Shown one piece after another: positions 11,090-23,700 of a stretch of 64,000 bases of DNA; positions within the stretch are counted from its first letter, which is position 1, and the number at the start of each line of letters is the position of its first letter. The notes beneath the pieces were generated by a model. That model worked only from the letters and a program-made list of their open reading frames with translations, was not told the DNA's origin and did no database searches. Location: assembly GCA_964020155.1 (NCBI GenBank), contig OZ026549.1, positions 3,337,133 through 3,401,132 of the forward strand, given 5' to 3'. Origin of the DNA: Chondrilla cf. caribensis (Eukaryota; Porifera; Demospongiae; Chondrillida; Chondrillidae). Position numbers and translations under genes: made by a program.

Positions 11090-11760
11090 TAGTCAATTAC
11101 ATAGATATGAATATATAGGCATCTATAGGCATGTACAGTACAAAAACAAATATGAATTGTGCATGTACTAAGCATATGAAAATACTATAGTGTTCATGTG
11201 GGCTTGAGAGGTGTATGTTGGATAAGATATATCATTGGTGACCTTAAGGCTACTGTACATAAAATAAGACAAGTAATAGATTGCCATACATATTCTAGAT
11301 TGTATGTACCAATTATGTGCGTAATAAGCACATACAATTTCAAAACAGCTAGGAAACATGACCTAATTGATTGACTGAGTGGTGTTGGTTGTAATCAAAT
11401 TAGACTGTGAAAGGTGTTAACTATAACTATTCAACACCTAATCAATTTAGAGCATGTTTCATGATAACCCACCTTCTCACTATTCACTTGAAATTCTTCT
11501 CATGCCCAACTTTGTGTCTGCTGCCAGGTTCCCATCTCAATTGACCAGGTGTTGAATATACAGCTACATGTTGTAGTTAAGACATCACATTTCATTTTGA
11601 TTGCCATTAATAACATGGCAGCAATCAATGTGCGGGAATGTATCTCATAGTAATAAGTAATATAATAGTAATAATATAATTTGACACAGAGCAGTGAAAA
11701 TGGTGAACAACAAGTACAGTAGCTTTGAGGTCACTAACGATGTACCTTATCCAACACAAA
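11090..11760. repeat. Spacer repeat, copy 1
   Basis: Shares long blocks with 13730-14250 and 14910-15300: TGTACCAATTATGTGCGTAA, CCTAATTGATTGACTGAGTG and the block AGAGCATGTTTC...CTCATGCCCAAC...GACCAGGTGTTGAATATA. The same blocks appear inverted at 51490-51660. No coding potential. Confidence 0.7.
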
Positions 11761-12049
11761 CAATCTACCAACAATATATCCCTATTGTGTACATTAACAT
11801 AAACACTATAGTATTATCATATGCATAGTGCATAATTCATATGTGTTCTTGTACTGTACATGCGCATGTATATACACCTATATATTTTTATTCATGTAAT
11901 TTATTAGTATAATACATATGAGGAATCAATAGTCATGATTTGTGTGATCATCAATATCTTATTATACATGCCTTGTGATGTGTGACATTAATATCCTCAT
12001 TTATTATCAAACAAATAGAATACATATAATTATGATATTTGAATGCATG

Positions 12050-12540
12050 TACGGACACTTCATAGTAGCAGAAGAATATGAGGTACCATTGTATGGACAT
12101 GGTTATGATAATGATATACACCCTTGATGGAATTCATTAACTCAATCAATTCAAATTCTTCACTACGTTTATGACAAATCACATCATTTATCAACATTCC
12201 ATGAAAGGGTACATATATCATACACCATACCATAGGGAAGACACAGTTTGGAACCGAGTTACATTGGAGTAGGCAAATGAAGGTGGCCCGGTGGATTTGC
12301 TGATCATTACTTTCACAGCCAACAAGATATTTCACACTGGTAATATAGCACTATATACAGATTATATTTCCTCTGGTCCACTTCTACATTCACCCTCATA
12401 AAGGGAATAGCTGCAAGTTCAACCGTTGCCAATGGAGATACACCATTCTTTATTTTCATGATGTATGTCATGTGATAGTTGTGCCACCTATCATCTGAGT
12501 ATACATGAGAAATAGATATTGCATGGAAAGGTAGGTCAAT
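12050..12540 (+). pseudogene. Relic 5' end (promoter, signal-peptide exon, vWA start), copy 2
   Basis: Same order of blocks as the relic at 9480-9920. GGAATTCATTAACTCAATCA lies near 12129, and ATGAAGGTGGCCCGG is near 12277 followed by an in-frame TGA (MKVARWIC stop). CACAGCCAACAAGATATTTC, then TGCAAGTTCAACCGTTGCCA and GGAGATACACC, follow. This copy also shows the uninterrupted version of the site hit by the TTAA insertion at 41311/49976. Confidence 0.75.
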
Positions 12541-12602
12541 TATTTATTAATTAAGGATTTATTCATACAAGCATCAATTGCACGTTGTATCCTGCCTATA
12601 GG

Positions 12603-13490
12603 CAGGGCCGGCGCAACCGGTCAGGCTGGTCAGGCTTTGGCCTGACCAATATTCAGAAGTTACCTTAAAAATAATTTTAGCCTTTTAAGAATCTGTCACA
12701 GATCAATCGATATCTTAGGTCGTTGTGCCCGTGAATCAGCCATATTGTCATTGTGCAATATTGAAATTACGTACACAGGGTTGTAGGATAGAGTTAGATC
12801 AGCGGCTTTTTTGTGGCTTTGTTTGTTGCTTTGACTGGTATTCGTTTACATATCTGTTGATTAATGGCTTCCTCTATCTCTGCGAGTAGTATTGCAGGAA
12901 TTCCTGAAGTGTCATGTTCTCCCACCAGCCCCGCTCGAATTTCAAGTTCCCAAAACGATCATATGGCCTGAAGAATGCTGTTCAGCGATCCTTTCAGCAC
13001 TCCTGGTTCAAACAGTGGCCATTCTTCCACTATGATGAAGCAAATGATGTAGCTTACTGCCACGTATGCATTATGGGATTCAAGCAGAATGAGAAATTCT
13101 AAAGCCACAAACCTCATGACATTGCATGTACACAAAGCTGCTACCGATATGCTCAAATCAAGTGATATTGCTAACAACTTTGATGGGGATTCTGATCACA
13201 GGTTGAAAAATTGTGGCACATCTTAACAATATTATTTTCATAGCCCATGCATGCATGTCATCAGGACAGTATTACATATGTCTATTCTTACACTATAATC
13301 GTATTCAAATTTCATATTCTGTTTGCTACAATTTAAAATTAATGTAGCAATTCATTATTGTAAGATTGCATGACATTGTTATTTGTTGTGTTATTCTATC
13401 GGTCTACGCAAGTCCACTTCCTCATATACGAATATAATCATTTGACAGTATTTCGGCCTGACCAATGAAATTTTGCTTGCTCCGGGCCTG
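12603..13490 (+). mobile_element. Degraded hAT-type DNA transposon
   Basis: Ends CAGGGCCGGCGCAACC (left) and, reverse-complemented, CAGGCCCGGAGCAAGC (right) form imperfect inverted repeats. The flanks repeat TATAGG (12597-12602 and 13491-13496). The related spacer at about 9970-9990 (CCTGCCTATATGTG) shows the site without the insert. Inside, 12914-13100 encodes the start of a TTF/ZMYM-type hAT transposase (RSFQHSWFKQWPFFHYDE, then AYCHVC), with a frameshift relative to an upstream ATG (MASSISASSIAGIPE at about 12864) and stops beyond. The catalytic domain is missing, so it is a deleted, non-autonomous copy. Confidence 0.75.
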
Positions 13491-13599
13491 TATAGGTGTA
13501 TTGCAGCAGATAAAGAGCTATCAAATTACCTCAGGCTTTGCCCTCAGATTTACTCTAATATAGGTACTTTATACACCTATAGGCTTGCTTCATAAGACT

Positions 13600-14283
13600 T
13601 ATGTGGAGTGTCCACACATTCCAATATCATAATAGCATTCAATTTGTTTGATGATTATAGTATGTGAAGATATATATGTCGCACATAACAAGATATTGAC
13701 GACCATATAAATTATGACTCATATAATCATCTTATATGTACATACTACCCAATTACATAGGTAAGAATATATAGGCATCCATAGGCACGTACAGTACAAA
13801 ACAAATATTATGCATTATGCATGTAGGTACATCATTAGTGACCTGAAGGCTACTGTACATAAAATGAGACAAGTACTAGAGTGCTATACATATTCTAGAT
13901 TGTATGTACCAATTATGTGCGTAATAAGCACATACAATTTCAAAACAGCTAGGAAACATGACCTAATTGATTGACTGAGTGGCGTTGGTTATAATCAAAT
14001 TAGAATGTGAAAGGTGTTAACTATAACTATTCAACACCTAATCAATTTAGAGCATGTTTCGTGATAACCCACCTTCACACTATTCACTTGAAATTCTTCT
14101 CATGCCCAACTTTCTGTCTGCTGCCAGGTTCCCATCTCAATTGACCAGGTGTTGAATATACAGCTACATGTTGTAGTTGAGACATCACGTTCCCTTTTGA
14201 TTGCCATCAAAACATGGCAACAATCAATGTGTGGGATTGTATCTCCTATTCAATTATTTGTGCATAAAATTAGACTAATACTA
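13600..14283. repeat. Spacer repeat, copy 2
   Basis: Parallel to 10990-11640, sharing ACTTATGTGGAGTGTCC, TGTACCAATTATGTGCGTAA, CCTAATTGATTGACTGAGTG and CTCATGCCCAAC. It ends where a Tc1/mariner-like TIR element is inserted. Confidence 0.7.
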
Positions 14284-14909
14284 CAGTGGCAAATGCTTAA
14301 TATGCCACAATTGGATTTAAAAAATTTCGGCCTATTATCCGTTTTGGCATATTAACCAAACAGTCACTGAATGCCATTGAATACAATCTGATTCAGTAAT
14401 TATATATTAATGAGGATATACATAATACAGTAAAACCTCTCTAATCCGACACTCAATGGGACCTGAGAATAATTTTGGATTAGGAGGTTGTTGAATTATG
14501 GAGTGCCTCTTGCCATACTTATGTATGATGACTGTACCTCATATAATGGTCGGATTATAGAGGTGTCGGATTAGCGAGGTTTCATTGTAATGGTGATAAT
14601 AGCAGGCACAGTTCCTACTATAACATTAGCGAACAGACAATGGTGAAAATACTGCAGCAAAATTGCCTGCACTTGTGACTTTGTAGCATAATAGATAGTG
14701 ATAAAGTGACAAACTGATTAAGTGACACAAATGAGGTGTGGCATATAAAGTGTTACCTAATACATGGTAATCAATCAATTGGTGTCAGTGTAACAATGGC
14801 GGATGGCGGATATGGCGTTTGGCGAATTATAATAGTACTTACATACTAATAAATTCGTTCAGGAAAATAGCGGCATAATAAGCAGTGGCATATTAAGTGT
14901 TTACCACTG
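14284..14909. mobile_element. Tc1/mariner-type TIR element (non-autonomous)
   Basis: Begins CAGTGGCAAATGCTTAATAT and ends ATATTAAGTGTTTACCACTG, which are imperfect inverted repeats, each flanked by TA as expected for this superfamily. There is no transposase ORF. A second element (14428-14587) is nested inside. Confidence 0.75.
14428..14587. mobile_element. pogo/Tigger-like MITE, nested
   Basis: A 160 bp element starting CAGTAAAACCTCTCTAATCC and ending GGATTAGCGAGGTTTCATTG, so the ends are inverted repeats. It is flanked by TA on both sides. The CAGTRAAACCTC-type end is typical of pogo-like Tc1/mariner MITEs. It sits inside the 14284-14909 element and is therefore younger. Confidence 0.85.
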
Positions 14910-15300
14910 TATAGTGTTATACATATTCTAGATTGCAAACTGTATGTACCAATTATGTGCCTGATAAACACACAATTTCAAAACCAGCTAGGAAGTATGC
15001 CCTGAGGGGTTGCTTGAGGGGTGTTAGTGGCAATCAAATTGAAATGTGAAAGGTCTTAACTATAGGCATTCAACACCTACTCTTTCAGAGCATGTTTCAT
15101 GATAACCAGTCTTAACACTATGATTGTAGAAATTCTTCTCATGCCCAACTTTCTGTCTGCCCCCAGGCTCTCATCTCAATTGACCAGGTGTTGAATATAT
15201 AGCTACACGTTGTAGTTAAGACATCACATTTCATTTGTCAATGATTGCCATAAATAACATGGCAACAATCGATGTATTGGAATGTATCTCCCACTCAATT
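14910..15300. repeat. Spacer repeat, copy 3
   Basis: A third, more diverged copy of the block seen at 11290-11640 and 13890-14240. It shares GTACCAATTATGTGCC, AACCAGCTAGGAAG, AGAGCATGTTTCATGATAAC and GACCAGGTGTTGAATATA. Confidence 0.65.
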
Positions 15301-16689
15301 ATCTCATTCTGTACAAAGAAGCTGATTATAATAGTAGTGCAATATAATATTATGTCCAAAGCTCCATTAGAAATCATTGGTAAATCACCACAGTTAACAA
15401 CTTTACACATTTAAAATGTTATGTACATAAATTCTAATTTATCACTGAAGCAAACTTCTTTCCTAATAGAACTATATGTTATTTCTAAAAGACTGGATAA
15501 GCATGTTGATTATCAAACTGGACCTACACCCTATTAACAACAGCAGTTGAAGTATGCGTTACAACAATGCTATTTTGCATTTCCATATTATGTTAAACAA
15601 TACATAACCACTTATCTTGAGATTCCTTATTCCCAAGTGAATCATACAGACAAAAGTTCATATAGACAGAAGTGGCTTCAATTATATATGTTTTATCCAA
15701 TTATTCGACAGCTTACTAAAAGTGGAAACTATAAGTACTCAAGATGCATTCACACATAAAAGATGCCGAACGACTCTGGGGAGAAGGACCCTGCTCCTTC
15801 ATCGTTTCCTACCTTTCAAAAGGAGTTATGAGTTTCCCCGCATCTTTCAAAGTTAGAGCAATGTTTCATGCAATTGTTGAATGGTTCAAAGCAGAAGAAT
15901 TGTACCAGTGCCTAATTTGGTCAACAATGCAATTGGCTAATAGGGTGTAGGTTCAGTTTGATGATCAACTGTATTTGCATTTATACTAGATGTACTTCCA
16001 AGTATCAATGCTTCTGAGCTACCTATTATAGATAGCAACAAAATGGCGGACGCAATCGACCCCGAAAAACAAATCGCATTTATAAAGCGAAGAAATAATA
16101 CTTGGTCATTTTTTGTGATATGTACAAACAATTTTAACCTTCTCCAAAGTCTAAAAAAGAAATTGATCGAATATCATGCATCAAGAGGCAGTGAAGACGT
16201 CACAAAATACTATACTTTTGGGTGAAAATCGCTTCTTAGGGATCAGAAGATGGCCTTAGATGATTTTCAAATCGGTACCAAATGAAAGAGTGCGGTATAA
16301 TCTATAAAGATCTCCCGTGAACCAAGATATGATAACCACAAACACAAGAGTTACATCTGAAAATTTACCAAAATGTGCAAAACGCGCAGAGAAAATAAGC
16401 GTAAATAACTTTAACGTACCTGCTTATAACGTTCATTCATGGTCAGAATGTAGATGACGTCGTTCTTTATCGTTATAAATCATAATATTTCGGGGAAGGC
16501 CATCTACTGATCCGCCTAACACCGTTTTTGACAAACGACCTCCTAGCCGCCATTTGATGTGACGTTGCTATAGTTATTATAGCCATACGTAGTTGAGAGT
16601 GCTACAGCCTCTAGATGCCGGGACACACTCAGACATGCATCCGTGATCACTGACGACTGTGCCTCTCTGATCTGACATACAGGCTGAAG
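15301..16689. other. Unassigned spacer with short ORFs only
   Basis: Only ORFs of about 60-70 residues are present (for example 15744-15950 and 16043-16225), with no recognisable domain or shared splice pattern. The 16043-16225 ORF starts MADAIDPEKQIAFIKRR and may be an exon or relic, but nothing supports a function. Confidence 0.4.
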
Positions 16690-17110
16690 GCCTTTGGGAA
16701 CCCCTCACCAACGTGCATTTTTCGATGTTAAGATGTTCAACCCTCATGCACCATCCAACAAAAGTTCTCCATTCCCACCAGCTATGGTCACCATGAACAA
16801 ATCAAATGGCAAACAAATCAAAATATATATGAACAGAAAGTCTCCAAAGCCAAACTGGCCTACTTCACTCCACTCATATTCAGTACCACTGGAGGCATGT
16901 GCAAGTCTGCAACAATGTTCTATATAATATTAAGGACATCTTGCCAACAAGATTGCCACCAAGACAAAACAGCCAAACTCCATCACCATGACTTGGATTC
17001 AATGCATGTTGATTTTCTCATTGTTCAGATTGTCTGTGATTTGCTTCAGAGGATCCAGACACAGCAACTGCCAGTGATTGCCCAATTCCACTACACTGGC
17101 AATCTATGAT
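16690..17110 (+). pseudogene. Second retroelement C-terminal fragment
   Basis: The plus strand encodes RAFFDVKMFNPHAPSN at about 16715-16760. In another frame near 16860 it encodes YFTPLIFSTTGGMCKSAT. Both match, in order, motifs of the 6490-7290 minus-strand fragment (CAFFDIKVFNPNARSN and SFTPLVFSTTGGMGKLA). Frameshifts and a missing upstream half show decay. Confidence 0.6.
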
Positions 17111-17134
17111 GTTAGTGTAGTGGAATTGGGCAAT
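17077..17134. repeat. Short perfect hairpin
   Basis: ATTGCCCAATTCCACTACAC and its reverse complement GTGTAGTGGAATTGGGCAAT are separated by about 18 bp. It lies at the 3' edge of the retroelement fragment, possibly a snap-back or a tiny foldback element. Confidence 0.7.
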
Positions 17135-17219
17135 CAATAAAGCCAGAATCTGACTATAATTAACTGTCAATCATCCATGTGTTACTGATTTCAAGTCAAT
17201 TATGATATATACCCGTTTT

Positions 17220-17520
17220 TATTATTATGGTCTAATAAATGAATATTAACATCACAAAAGCTATAGCTATTATGCAAGGTATTATGAAGTACGTGAGCCA
17301 CCACGCTGTTGTTTTGATTATCGCAAGGTTCCAGAATAGGCGAATGAAAATGGTCAGGTGGATTCTACCAATCAGTGCATACATTCACAACCAACAAAAA
17401 ATTGCCACTGATAAGAAAACAGTATTTCCATGTACTACATATTATACCACTTACACATTCATCCAATATACTCCATTTTATTGGACTAGTTCAAATGTTG
17501 CCAATGGTACACTATAGTGA
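17220..17520 (+). pseudogene. Relic signal-peptide exon directly upstream of gene B
   Basis: ATGAAAATGGTCAGGTGGAT near 17344 resembles the exon-1 start of gene C (ATGAAGGTGGCC...TGGATT). It continues as CACAACCAACAAAAAATTGC and CACTGATAAGA, with the donor GTTAG replaced. It is followed by a decayed vWA-start-like TAGTTCAAATGTTGCCAATG. A matching relic lies at 51950-52040 before gene C, so it predates the B/C duplication. Confidence 0.6.
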
Positions 17521-17684
17521 TTGTTGGAATTCCTTACTCAGCTGATAACAATTGGTCACTATATACAATCCTGACATTCCATCATTTATCAACATTCCAT
17601 GACAAAGTGGGTATATTATACACCATACCATATTTAAGAGACAGTTTGGAATCTCATATCTCAGTGCTACATTGGTGTTGGAAA

Positions 17685-17745
17685 ATGACGGGCTGGTGGA
17701 TTTTGTTGTTCACTACTTTCACAGCCAACAAGATATTTGTCACTG
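17685..17745 (+). CDS. Gene B exon 1, signal peptide
   Basis: ATG at 17685 starts MTGWWILLFTTFTANKIFV, a short hydrophobic leader, and the exon ends one base before GTTAGA. The counterpart in C at 52272 starts MKVASWIFLICTFTA. The start is chosen because the same position is the first ATG in C and in the relic copies. Confidence 0.8.
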
Positions 17746-20700
17746 GTTAGAACTACACAGTATATTTTGACTAGGTCATGTATCACTTCCAAACTAACCC
17801 ACTATCCCTCTATGCAGGATTAGCTCCAAGTTCAACTATTGCCAATGGAGACACACCGGTGGATGTTATCTTTGTTTTGGACCAAACCAACTCAATTAAT
17901 ACTGCAGAGCTTGATGACCAAAAGGCATTAATCAATGATTTTGCCAATAATGTTTCTTTTGGTGGAGACAACTACAGAATTGGGGTTCTATCTTGGAATA
18001 CTAATGTAGATGTTAACATCAGACTTCTAGACCACATATTACCAGGAGACTTGGCTAACTTCCGAACGGCTGTGGATGGTATTAGGAGACGTACTAACAT
18101 TACTCAAAATATTGGCCCAGCAATAATGACAATGAGGGAGCATTTCCGAGAAGGATTTGGGGCAAGGAGCTATGCTTTACATGTAGGCATTTTAATGGCG
18201 GATACTAATACGGTTATCTTTGGTGATGAGATAACTCTGGCCCTTGATGAAAATATAATCCTCATTGGAATTGCCTTGCGTACTCCTGGAGACGTAAGAG
18301 CTGCATTACAAAACTTTATTGACACTGCTGCCAATGGATTTTCAGATAGAGCAATTACTTCACTACCTGCTAACCTGGTTTCTGATGGAGTGACTGACAC
18401 CATTATAGCAGAGATACAGACTTGTAGTGAGTCTAGTGAGATTGTGTCTAAGTAATTCATAGCTATGCCAAAACTGATATATTCTAGAATTGTCTCTAAT
18501 GAATTCATAGCTAAATCCACCCTACACACTACTCCATTATTAACTACAACAGATACTAAATTGAATTTCCCGTAATACAAATTCCGAGTTCATGTTTTGA
18601 ATATTAATATAAAATAATCTTACCTGGCTTTCTTGCATACTTAGTATCTGTGACAATTGACTGTGGACCAGTACCTGATATACAAGATGGAAGAGTAGAC
18701 TTCAGTGGAGGGACCACACTGGGTTCAACGATAACCTACTCTTGTAACACCGGGTATACACTGACTGGAGATGCAAACAGGACTTGTCAGGCAAACAGGA
18801 CATATGATGGCAGTGAACCAACTTGTGAAGGTGAGATATCATTGGCTATACATTGATGCAATAACTATACCATAGTGGGAAAAATATTATGGCTTCATCA
18901 TTATTATTGACCATAATCCATGTACATTTCACAATTTAAATCTCCTAAAAATGATAAAAGTGCAATGTAACCTGGGGACACATCAGGTGGAACAAACTGC
19001 AAGTGCACAGCAGTCTATCCATGTGACACTGGATATGTTCCCAATGGGTTATAGTATCTATGACTGAATGATAACAAGAACATAATATAAGTCGTATATT
19101 TATCCAGTCTTTCAGAAATAACATATGGTACAACGAGGAAATAGAATTTGCTTCAGTAATAAGTTTAATTAATGTACATAACATTTTAATTGTGTACAGT
19201 TATCAACTGTGGTAATCTACCAATGATTACCAATGGAGCTGTGGACACATCAGGTGGAACAAACTACAAGTGTACAGCAGTCTATACATGCAACACAGGA
19301 CATGTTCTCAATGGAAATATCAAAAGAACATGTCAAGAGGATGCAAACTGGAGTGGAAGTGAACCAACATGTGATGGTATGTGGATTGCAAACGTTGTTT
19401 GCATAATAGGTAACAGGTTCCTGTGTAGACACGTCTTAAACCTCTCCCCATATAAAGTGACTTATTGCCCAATGTTGTCATACACCAAAGACACAGGTAC
19501 GCTCAGCCTGGTAAACAGGTTACCACCACTGCAGTAACCTGTAAGCACCCCCTAACACCTCATTATAGCCTAACATTGCAACCACACAAAAATTCATATC
19601 AATGAACACTTTCAAAGGTCATTATCAATCTCATACTGGTGCACAACTTTCTTTGTTTGCATGATTTGTTCATAGATACCAGTAAGGTGCCCTGATCTCA
19701 ATGCTTCCTAATTATTTGTTACCAAAAAAATTCAGTATCAAACAGATTTTCAATCTACAAAGTAACGTTAAAAAGTTCTGGAATATTTAACCGATTATCA
19801 TACTGGCATGATGTTATAAAGCTTATGCTAGGCCATTTTCAGAATAAGAAACAAAATTACCAAAATTACTAAAGCGAGGAGGAGAAATAACTTTGAATTA
19901 ATACATACTGCACATATTCTAGGGGGTTATTTTGAGATAAGCCAGATACTACACACCCTCCTTCCGCCATCTCCCCATATAGTTTAAATCATTGGTGGTG
20001 AAAATTCATGACATTATAATAGCATACTTAATTGCGAAACTTGGCTGCATGCACATGCAGGCCCAAGCTATTGAAATACAATGGAGTGGCACCAATCATC
20101 ACTTTCAAAGAGATTACAGAGGGGTGAATTCGAAAAAGCTAAGTAATAATAATACTGTATGTCTCTGCAATAGACACAGCTACATATCATAATATATTAT
20201 GATAATACGTAAGAAATGAAATGCTTCCATCCACCAATTCTTTCAAGGCTCAGAAAACCTGTCTGACTCAGTAAATTTTAATCTTCTATTCATACTTAAG
20301 TTTTTGTGGTTGAATTTCAAATAAAAGTGATAAACCTAAATTACTAATTCCAAAGCAAGCAAAATTCATTTTTGATTAAATATGTACATACTATACCGTC
20401 TTCACTTGAACAATGTCAGAGTTCTACAAACATATATCGCAAATTCAATGTAATTCACTAGCCAAATAATTTTTATACCAAACGTTTCGACAGCTGACTG
20501 CTGTCTTCTTCAGTGGTATGGAATACAGGGTGTGAGTGCGTCTTTTATGCGTGTGGTGACAGGTGATGATAAGATGACGTGTGAATAATAATAAGGCGGG
20601 TGGTGAAATGATGTAAGAATAATAATAAGTACTGGGGGACTAAAATAGTTGTTGGTATGTGGTGGGTAATGTTCCAAGTTCTCTGTTTAATGTGTGCGGT

Positions 20701-23700
20701 TCTTTCTGGATCATCCATGATTCTAAAAGGCATCTTCTTGAGGTATTTTGACTTGTTCCTAAAATTTCTGTTTGGGACCAGTCTACGGTGTGGCCTGTCT
20801 GACATGTATGTTCTGCTAGGGCTGATGTCAATGTATTCTTATCTTTTACTGCCTTCTTATGTTCCTTTAGTCTCTGTCCTAAGGTTCGTCCAGTCTGGCC
20901 TATGTATGTTTGTGGGCAATCACTACATGGGATCTGGTACACTACTCCTGCTTTGTCTTCTTTAGGGATGGGATCTTTGGGGTGAACTATCAGATGCCTA
21001 AGGGTGTTTATGGGCTGAAAGGTTGTTTTTATTCCTAGGGGGGTGAGGATACGTCGGATTGCTTCTGATGTGTTTTTTACATAGGGGATGGTAGCAAAGG
21101 TGGGATTGGAGGAGGTTTCATCTTGGCTAGGCTGTGCTTGGGTCAATTGTGGTGGGTTTTCGATTAGATTCCTAGGGTATCCATTCATCTCGAGGGCCTG
21201 GGCTATTCTTTCTTCTTCTTCATCTATGGCGGAGGGTGAGGACGGGAGGCTGTGGGCTCGGTGATTTAAAGTTCTTATTACAGCTAACTTATGAGCAATG
21301 GGATGATTGAAATGGAAATCTAGGTATTTATCTGTGTGGGTGGGTTTCCTATAAACTGTGGTGTTCAGAGTCTTATCAGGGCTATGGGAAACAAGTACAT
21401 CTAAAAAGGCTAGTTTTGATTCGGATTCTTTCTCTATTGTAAATTGTATTGTCTCTTCTATGGAATTGATGTGGTGGTGGAACTTATCTACTTCTTGAGT
21501 TTTGAGGACACAAAAGGTATCATCTACATAACGCTTCCAGAATTTAGGTGGACAGGGGTAAGTGGCAAGGGCTCTAGATTCTATATCCTCCATTACTAGG
21601 TCTGCAACTACGACTGACACTGGGGATCCCATTGCGGTGCCATGGATCTGTTGGTAGAATGTTTCACGGAAAGCGAAAAAGGTGGCATCTAGGCATAGTT
21701 CTAGAAGGGACACTATTTCATTAGGGGTCAAGGAGGTTCGGTTGGATAGGCTGGTGTCATCTTGGAGACGCTGACGAGCTACTTTGGTGGCTAACTAAAC
21801 TAAACAGGGTAGATGTTGAAATACGCTCCACCTCAGCATCAGACATACCAGGTGAAGATTTAATCATAAAAATGACACAACCGAAACAAAACCAAATGCT
21901 TAGTTTTCAATAGAACTCTACTTGGAGGACGTTTAAATCTAAATGTACATAGATCCTTCAAAGTATGGATAAATTAAAAAAAAACAGGATAATATCAATA
22001 AGCACGGCATTGCTAAATACAACCACTCTACTTCTACTATCCAATCTGCATGCATATATGAATGTTACACAGTTTTCCATGCATTATACAGTTGTTGACT
22101 GTGGACCACTGACAGATCCTGACAATGGACAGGTTATGCTCATGGCTACTACCTACACTAGCACTGCTGACTACACCTGTGACACTGGATATAATCTAGT
22201 CGGAGTGAATCAGAGACATTGTACTGCAGCTGGAACATGGACTGATGGGGAACCAACTTGTCAAAGTGAGGACTGAATGTGGATAATCATAAAATAACAT
22301 AATAATATTATTATTATTAAAAGAATACTACGTACGTATGTACATGCTTGTCTAATTATACTTATAAATCACATTCTGTATGAATTAGTCCTGGTGTGGA
22401 TATAATATGCATGGATAAAACAACAATTAGCAACTATTCGCAATATTATCACATATATGTTGCACCTTTTTGTTAGAAATACGTTCTGAATCATTCAGTA
22501 TGTTTTTTACCCCTTACGATACACATGATTATAGGAGTGGACTGTGATGTACTTGACACCATTGAGAATGGCTACATTGAATACTCGGATGGAACAGTGT
22601 ACCAATCAGTGGCTACCTACAGCTGTCACAATGGACATAACCTGACTATGTCTGGAGATGAAATGAGGACTTGTGGAAGTGATGGAATGTGGAATGGAAT
22701 TGCACCAACTTGTAACAGTGAGCATTTATACCTCTTTCCAAATTTATTTGCTTCTTAAAGTGCGTTCAATTAAAACACCACCACCATGATAATACTATTT
22801 TTGTGACAGTGTGCTAATTTATTATATGGATGAATTTATTATATTCATTATATGGATATTATGCTATTTATATGCAACATATCTTTCACTTCTGTGCAGT
22901 TGTTAACTGTGGGCCATTATCAAATATTCCCAATGGAACTGTGGACACATCAGGTGGAACAAACTACAAGTGTACAGCAGTCTATACATGTGACAAAGGA
23001 CATGATATCAACGGAATGGTTGCAAGAACATGTCAAGTGGATGGAATGTGGAGTGGGAGTGAACCAGCCTGTGATGGTAATTTGAAGTTCAGACTCAAAT
23101 GCAAATTCATATGAAATCTGCCTTATTTAATGGAATACATACAAAGATGTGGCAGTATGTGTGCTCTGGGTTTACTAAATAAGGCTCTACAAAGAAGATG
23201 ATCCAAAATTTAAATGTCTAAAGCATCTGTTACTGGGTTATGATATAATAAGTATATCAGTGACATATTAAATAACATAATTATAAACTAGTATAGCATC
23301 CATTACCATAGAAACAGTACTATTATACAGCAATTTTATAATGTAATGAAGCACTAGCAACAGTATAAAGCATTAGCAATGGATGCTAAAATGGTTAAGA
23401 CATGGACACTCAGGCATTATGACATATAAAATAAACTCGCCCTCAGGACTCAGTATTTTATATGTCATAATGCCCTCATGCCCATGTCTTAACCACTAAA
23501 TAGTGAATTCCCTGAAAAATATATGCAGCTTCACATATAGGGGGAAATTGTGGGGGATTATAATAACCTTAGAATACTAACACTAAAATTCAGTCTGAGA
23601 AATGGTTTTATTAGATGAGACAGTGGAAGACAATAATATTCAATGCATAATTGTTATTATAGATAAATTTGTTCCATGTGTAAGGTGTGATTTAGTACGG

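Noticed and set aside
16043..16225. 60-residue ORF as a gene
   Set aside because: Too short, no domain, no splice partners and no repeat relation.
18427..18455. vWA exon ending in a TAA stop (EIVSK)
   Set aside because: A perfect GTGAGT donor at 18427 in phase 1 matches all CCP exons, so the stop is intronic. The same holds in gene C.
18170..18580. 136-residue antisense ORF over the vWA exon
   Set aside because: Shadow of the vWA coding strand; no domain of its own.
20657..20965. 102-residue hydrophobic plus-strand ORF
   Set aside because: Shadow of the Penelope-like ORF; low complexity hydrophobic.
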